Of a DNA stretch of 64,000 nucleotides, positions 58,140 through 64,000 are shown one piece after another. Each line of letters opens with the position of its first letter. The first letter of the stretch is position 1. A program made the position numbers and the translations under genes. The notes under the pieces were generated by a model. It saw nothing but the letters and a program-made list of their open reading frames with translations. It did not search any database and was not told where the DNA came from. The stretch spans positions 11,528,001-11,592,000 of the forward strand of contig NC_071671.1 of the NCBI RefSeq assembly GCF_028554725.1. The letters are read 5' to 3'. Origin of the DNA: Zeugodacus cucurbitae (taxonomy: Eukaryota > Arthropoda > Insecta > Diptera > Tephritidae).

Positions 58140-60690
58140 CTATAGACTCGGATTAACTTGTTTTGTCTCTTATTTCATTTTGCTTTTGCCATTATTCCAA
58201 TGTACCTCATTCCATTCGCAGCATATATTTTCTACTCAACGAAGGTCAAGCAGTGTGGGTGTCTACTACTTTCTAATTCCAAAGTTAATATAAAATTATC
58301 GCCACACTAAAAGCAAAGTGCTTAAGTTAGATAAAGTTGCAGCTTCGCTTGTTTTCCTTTATTTTCAATTACGCTCATCCTGCGTACTTTCGCCCCGATA
58401 TTCTCTGTCACTTTTGCCGCACAAAGCGCCAACGCCGTAATGCGAAATGCCACTTTCATTGTGTAAATATTAAATCTTTGTTAAATTCCACTTTTTGAAA
58501 TCGACACCTGCTCAATGTCAACAACAGCTTAAAAATAACACCAATAAAAACAAAAACAAAAACAACAACAATAAAAACAATATGCCTTTGTTGAGATATA
58601 ATGAATGAAATAGCGTACTTAAGCAATTACTTGCGAAAATAGCGTGGAAAATGTGAAACTCGGCACTTGAACAACTTGTGGAGAACAATAATAAAATGCC
58701 ATAATAAGTATAACAATAATAATAACAAAGCAATGACAACAACAACAAGAACAACAACAACGCTCAAATACTAACTGCAGCAACAACAGCTATTATATTA
58801 CAATCCACGCTGAATTAATATAAAACGCGCAGACCCTTCTCATTCACGCTCAACTGCAAGCCACTCTCCCTTCCTCTCTATCGCGCTGGCATTCAAGCTA
58901 TCTATTGCTGGTAAATGGAATCTCAGCACTTGGACTCGAATAAACTCAATTTGAAATTCCTTGAGAAAATATTTACCACTTAGGAAACGGGCCACTTACA
59001 CACACAGACACAGACACACAAAGTACAACAATAACAACAACACTGACACACAAGTCTTATTACGAGCGCAGGAGCACAGCAGTAGGCAGTCAGCTTAACA
59101 AAAAAAGAAAAATAAAATACTAAAAGCTTTGATAGTGAAGGTCGGTCAGTTGGCTACTCCTGTCTATAGACCACCAATTATTCATACTTCTCTTTTCGCC
59201 ACTAACTTAAATATGCGCTCAGCGCTGCTTACTTGCGCTCTTGTCGCTTTGCCGCTTCCTCTTTCTAACTTTCACGTAGTTTCATCGCTACATATCGAAA
59301 GAAATTTGTATTCGCAAAGCCGTGTCGACTTGATTACAAAGATAGCTGCGTTTGTTGCTGTTGTTATTCTAATTGTCATTGTTGCTGTATATATATACAC
59401 ATCAGTGTATATATCACTATGCAAATATGTTGCTTTAGCTTACCTGTGTGCGTTTGTGTGGTAAATTGTCGTGACTGCGGCTTCGTTTGTTTGTACAGCC
59501 GTTGACGTAAATCACCAATACATTCAAATGGCGGTAGCTTGCATGTATTTCAGTTTGTTTGTATGTATGCGCGTGTAATTCAAGTTGCTTATATTCCAAA
59601 TATTATATATAGCGCGTATATGAAGTCTTTATGGGAAAATGTCGAAAATTTTCTTTTCATTGTTGTATATCTGAACAGACCTTGTGAGAAAAAATTATAA
59701 AAATTATACCTAACAACTAGGAGTTTTTGTTGTTGTCAATTGCATGACTTTTTTGTTGTGGTTTTTAATCATTTCAAACTATAATTGAAGTATCATTAAC
59801 TCTACATAATTCCGCCAAAAGTAATATACTGTTACAAATGTATTTATCGAATTTACTGTTGATCCCAGTGTTGTATTTTGTGCCAAAACTGACAGCAATC
59901 CACAACAGTTTCGATATAAAAAAAATATTCATAAGTTCAATATAACACTGAGCTCTACTTAATGCTGGCTTGTCTGATCCCTTATATCTCATATTTCGAT
60001 AATATTAAAATTTATTAATCTACTTAGTTGCCTTCGAGATCAATACACCGATTAAAGTGATTTTCAAGGCTTTCGATAATACTTTTTCTCGATTTTTGTT
60101 TCTTATTAATTTTTTTTATTTCTTGACTCAAATTCACATCGCTCCATTGTCCATGAATCTTTTTCTGAGAGCATTTTCTTGAGGTCTGAGAATGAGAAAA
60201 GTCGTTCGGTCCCAGGCCAGAGAATAGACTATATATGGAAGCAACATAATTCAGAGATCAGTTCATTTCAAATCAATTTTGCCACAGTTGTTATTTTTGG
60301 ACATGATGAACTTGAAAACTGCAAACTCAGGCCGAGCCCCCATTACTTTAAGGTTGTTTGAATGTCGAACAAATAAAACAAGTTCTGCTTCCAGAGGGGA
60401 CTTTGCTGTATGGTAAAGGTTATCATAAAACACTAATATCTACTAAATCAAATTCTGAAACTTGTTGAGATGGAATTGGTTGAAAGCAGGTATGAGCCTG
60501 AGAATGTCTTTCTAATCCTGAACGCTAGGTTAGAAAAATCCAATGGAATTTTCTGGAAAATAACAAGGTGTTGCATGGATTTGATAAATGATGCTAATTT
60601 AAGACTAACCTGAGAGCATAATGAGCTTAACGCCCTCTTTCGATCTGTCATTCTTTCGAGAACACTTTCTTCTTCTTCTTGACTGTCGTA
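58140..60690. other. Intronic sequence, partly leader-like (CAA/ACA-rich)
   Basis: 58530-59120 is rich in AACAACAAC and ACACAGACAC runs, resembling the composition of the 5' leader. It could hide a noncoding alternative exon, but no splice or start signal stands out. The ORF at 59129-59464 (111 codons; ATG at 59213) is hydrophobic without recognisable homology. Not called. Confidence 0.3.
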
Positions 60691-61067
60691 GATACCGCTT
60701 ACACGGTTATAACCGAGTCCAAAACAGCGCCCCACGTATCCCTCCTTCTGGCAGTTTGGTGCCAATTGGTTATACCAAACGAGGCCAGGTCCCTCTCCAC
60801 CTGGTCCTTCCATCGGAGTGGAGGTCTCCCTTTTCCTCGGCTTCCACCAGCGGGTACTGTATCGAATACTTTCAGAGCGGGAGCACTTTCATCTATTCGA
60901 ACAACATGACCTAGCCAGCGTAGCCGCTGTTTTTTTATTCGCTGGACTATGTCTATGTCGTCGAATAACACATACAGCTCATCGTTCCATCGTCTGCGGT
61001 ATTCGCCGTTGCCAATGTTTAAGGGACCATAAATCTTCTCTTTGCAACCATAAAAGCAACTATGCAA
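60690..61067 (-). pseudogene. C-terminal remnant of a non-LTR retrotransposon reverse-transcriptase protein
   Basis: The minus-strand ORF of 122 residues contains RRWNDELYVLFDDIDIVQRI, KKQRLRWLGHVVRIDE, GKGRPPLRWKDQVERDLASF and ITNWHQTARRRDTWGAVLD. This is the stereotyped tail found after the RT domain of many insect LINE proteins. No RT palm motif is present upstream, so it is a 3' fragment. It abuts the degenerate mariner at 61180. The ORFs on the + strand (60621-61123) are shadows. Confidence 0.75.
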
Positions 61068-61179
61068 AGAACTGTGTAGACAACCATTTATTTGAGACCT
61101 CAGCCAGAACTCTTACTCTATGAAAATATTCGAAAATCACCACTACAATAAAAATTTGTGTTTGAAAATTAAAATCACG

Positions 61180-61930
61180 ACAGCAGGAGATGAGAGTTAG
61201 TCACCAAACCATTTTAAACTATCTGCAGAAGGCTGGATACCAAAAAAAGCTTGATGTTTACGTGCCACTTGATTTGACGCAAAAAAATCATCAACTCGAA
61301 TCGAATCAAAGCCTGCGATATGCTGCTGAAACGAAACGAAGTCGACCCATATTTGAAGCAGATGGTGACTGGCGACGAAAAATGAAAAATTTATCACATT
61401 CGACAATATCAAGCGAAAACGGTCGTGGTCGAAGTCCGGTGAATCGTCCCAAACAGTGGCCAAGCCGGAATTGACGGCCAGGAAGATTTTGCTGTGTGTT
61501 TGGTGGCTTGAAGCAGGCGATCGATCGTCCAGAATTGGCCAACAGGAAGGATGTGGTGTTCCACTAGAACAACGCCAGACCATACACTTCGTTGATGACT
61601 CGACAGAAGCAACGAGGGCTCGGATGGGAGGTTTTATCGCATCTACCATATAGCCCGGAAATAGCGCCAATTGATTACCATCTGTTCCTGTTCATGGCGA
61701 ACGCCCTTGGTGGTGTAAAGTACAACTTAAAAGAGGTTTGTGAAAAGTGGCTGTGCGAGTTCTTCACAAATAAGGAAAGGGTATTATGAAGTTGCCGTCT
61801 AGATGAAAACAAATTATCGATAGAAGCGCCGCATATTTGAACTAAATCTAATCACCGTAAAACTTTTTATAAAGCATTTAGTAAAGAGCAAAAAGCGGAA
61901 ATATTTGACAACCCGGAGATATTTGACAAC
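61180..61930 (+). pseudogene. mariner transposase pseudogene, copy 3 (5'-truncated, DD34D type)
   Basis: It begins abruptly inside the HTH block (RVSHQTILNYLQKAGYQKKL). It continues through broken frames with LLCVWWLEAG and LGWEVLSHLPYSPEIAPIDY, and ends near ATTTGACAACC (61905-61930), where the terminal sequence appears twice. The third catalytic Asp is kept (IDYHLF), but the second catalytic block is scrambled by indels. No 5' terminus. Diverged from copies 1 and 2, so an independent old insertion. Confidence 0.85.
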
Positions 61931-63164
61931 CATTAGGTTTATTAACTTTTATTCTAATTTTTTTGATTTTTGTTTATTTCTATTTTTAAACCAATTACAA
62001 CACACTATACTCTCCGCCAGCACTCCTGTTACTTCTCTACCCTACGCTATTAGTATTCAACGAAAAATCAATGACCACAGCTTTGGCTATTGAATGTTAT
62101 AAATATACCATACATATGAAGTGATAAGTCGAAATGCGATGAATACAAAATCAAAAGCGAAAAGGCAAATTGAATTGTATTGAATGCGAATGTACCTTTC
62201 CATAGGTACCATGGCCGCTGATTGTGCTTGTGCTGATTATATTTAACGCAATCATGGTTATTCTTCAAATAGAATGACTTGTGGTTTATTTACAACCTGT
62301 CGTTATTTAACCTAATTTCACGTACAACGGTATGCTTTTATTGCGCTCGCAATCAACTTTCTCCGACTTTAGCCGCACCGAACACCACTTAAACCACACC
62401 ACAGGGTCAGCGCACAATTTGTAGCGCCTAAAAGCCGACAACTATGTGTCTGTGCCTGTATGGGCAAGCTGATATCTATGTGCCGACACCTGACGAGCAC
62501 GCGAGAGCGGAAGGAAAGTGCGCGCACTTGTAACATGAAAGCAATTTCCGTTACAAGTGTGGCACTACTTACTTATTGGGAAATCAAATGGGGAGGTCGA
62601 GGGAGTATATAATTCGTGTGCTTGTTGACTGGTGAGAGTCTACAGCGCGTGTCTGTTAATGCGCCCAAGTATATGCACCGTAATTGCGGACGCGTAAAAA
62701 TAGCCGCAAATACTGTATAAAGTACGCAAAATACGTAAAGAAAGAAAATAATGCGAGTGGTATACGAAAAAAGGTGGGCACGTCAGTGGTATTAAGAAAT
62801 ATGAAGTTGAATATATTATATTATGTATATAGATATTTAAATACTTTTATATATAAATTTTTGGCTGCAAATGTATTGTATAAGCTGTACAAAAGAAAAA
62901 TGTGCGTACAAAATTCTTGAGCAAGAAATGGTAAAACAAAATTGTGTTGCGGCTTAATTTTTGCCTGCCAACGCGATTTGCAAGGCTTAACTTTTGCAGA
63001 AGCTCCAGCATTTGGTTGCCATGTGGATTAAGTGCATATTATGACACTTGTTTGTAGAATTATAAAGCTAGAAAGCGAGTTGAGAAATATACAAAAAAAA
63101 AAAAATTTAAAATTGATTCTAATTAAATTGATTCAGTATTTGAACGAATTGATTCAGTATTTCT
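61931..63164. other. Intronic sequence without recognisable gene
   Basis: A+T-rich DNA with a somewhat less A+T-rich patch at 62330-62660. No exon, RNA gene or transposon end was identified. Confidence 0.35.
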
Positions 63165-63475
63165 CCATCACTGAGTTTTTTGGATACCTTCACCTGGGAA
63201 CTATTTCCATAAAGTTGAGATCTACATCCGCCGTTTTCCAATAGATGTCTCTAGGGTAAAGCACTGGCCGATTAAACCGATTAAACCGTTTTATATCGAT
63301 CTTGGACATTTGTGTCAACATTAACCCAACAAAATATTTGTAGAGATCTGTTTGCATCTTAAACTTATTCTTAACTGTCAAAATGTCACTTTTTGACCCG
63401 AATTCTCGACATGTACACGGAATACGCATGCTGCCAGAAAGATGGTCAAAAGTAGTAGCTAGCGACGGCCAATAT
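63165..63475. repeat. Second, partial copy of the 9.4 kb Tc1/mariner-type relic, fused to another repeat fragment
   Basis: 63220-63475 matches 9370-9600 in the same orientation, from CCGCCGTTTTCCAATAGATG through AGATGGTCAAAAGTAGTAGC to CGACGGCCAATATTTT. It lacks both clean TIRs. The preceding 55 bases (GATACCTTCACCTGGGAACT) resemble 32249-32290 instead. The minus-strand ORF (63190-63429) corresponds to that of the first copy and ends DIYWKTADVDL. Confidence 0.65.
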
Positions 63476-64000
63476 TTTGAATAACAGTTTTGTAACCATT
63501 TTTATACCCCAGTCAAATAATTATATGTGCATTTCGGTTTTTGTTTATATTTCTTATTCACTGTTATTTTTTGGATTTCGGTAAATGTGGAATAAAAGGT
63601 TGATATGTTACCGTTACTATGCAACGAAAATTGTTTCATACTTTTCTCGTTCATTGTAAAGTTACATTAAGAATGTGCTTGTGAATTAGGTATTGCATAG
63701 AAAATATTTATATGTGCAAAATCAGTTTAGCGGATCTTTCTTACTGATAGTGTCGCAGCTAGACCAAAGCGACATCGGAACTGTATCTCCAAATTTCTTA
63801 AAAACCCCACTAATTATGGTATAGTGCGACGCAGCGGACGAAAAACAACATTGATGAGCGGTGCGAAAGAATGATTCGACGGCTAGTAGTTGCGGACTTG
63901 ATAAGCAGTGACCAAATATGGACCTAGTTAAGACAGAAAATCACAATAAATATAATTTTTCCAATTATACAAAAAAATCAGTTTCTGTATCACACCTCCA
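63476..64000. other. Right edge, intronic sequence
   Basis: No exon or terminus seen in the last 500 bases. The giant intron appears to continue out of the window. Confidence 0.35.

Noticed and set aside
59129..59464. 111-codon hydrophobic ORF that could look like a small membrane protein
   Set aside because: No recognisable homology, no supporting start context, and embedded in intron-like DNA. Treated as chance.
1..64000. tRNA, rRNA, CRISPR or bacterial operon features
   Set aside because: None seen on either strand. The sequence is a eukaryotic gene with giant introns.

Overview
The window looks like the 5' part of one very large insect gene read on the + strand. It is A+T-rich fly DNA, most likely a higher dipteran such as a tephritid fruit fly. 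That rests on the mariner-rich repeat content, the CAA/CAG-rich (polyQ) coding style, the giant introns and a dispersed repeat type I associate with tephritids. No bacterial features, rRNA, tRNA or CRISPR were seen, and no species can be fixed from the sequence alone.

Layout. Positions 1-3569 are a T-poor, CA-rich 5' leader. A coding exon follows (ATG 3570, donor at 5437): a signal peptide, then a Gly-rich, acidic and polyQ secreted-type polypeptide ending in phase 1. A second coding exon of the same design lies at 12019-12733: Lys-Lys-Lys-Met-Phe start context, signal peptide, polyQ, last residues Tyr-Asn-Ile-Gln-Gln-Ile, phase 1 donor. The two look like alternative first coding exons that would share downstream exons beyond 64000. 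Architecture and the exon-end residues make me suspect a jelly belly (Alk ligand)-type gene, but the diagnostic LDLa exon is not in the window, so this stays a hypothesis.

From 12734 to 64000 I see intron. It carries one near-perfect recursive-splicing (ratchet) site at 47047/47048: pyrimidine tract, CAG, then GTAAGT with no exon between.

The intron is full of transposon relics. There are three DD34D mariner copies (37.6-38.8 kb +, 44.9-46.7 kb -, 61.2-61.9 kb +), one of them split by a second, internally deleted mariner with an exact TA duplication. There is a deleted DD41D mariner (40.5-41.4 kb), a TTAA-flanked MITE (41.8-42.5 kb) and a hAT-like MITE with an 8-bp duplication inserted in another repeat (29.96-30.66 kb). 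At least seven copies of a roughly 300-480 bp MITE start ATAGCCTTTTCACACAG, and two non-LTR retrotransposon 3' remnants are present.

The most unusual signal is not a transposon. The 17-base motif TGAACTTGTGRAACACT recurs at 15 sites between 44.27 and 56.40 kb, all on the + strand. Two reversed copies lie at 38.8-38.9 kb and two variants at 39.9 kb. Two neighbouring intervals have their own recurring short motifs (GCATACTTTTAGGCGC at 31.7-34.3 kb and TAATCATTAC at 34.9-35.4 kb). These patterns are read by eye; no alignment or search was run.
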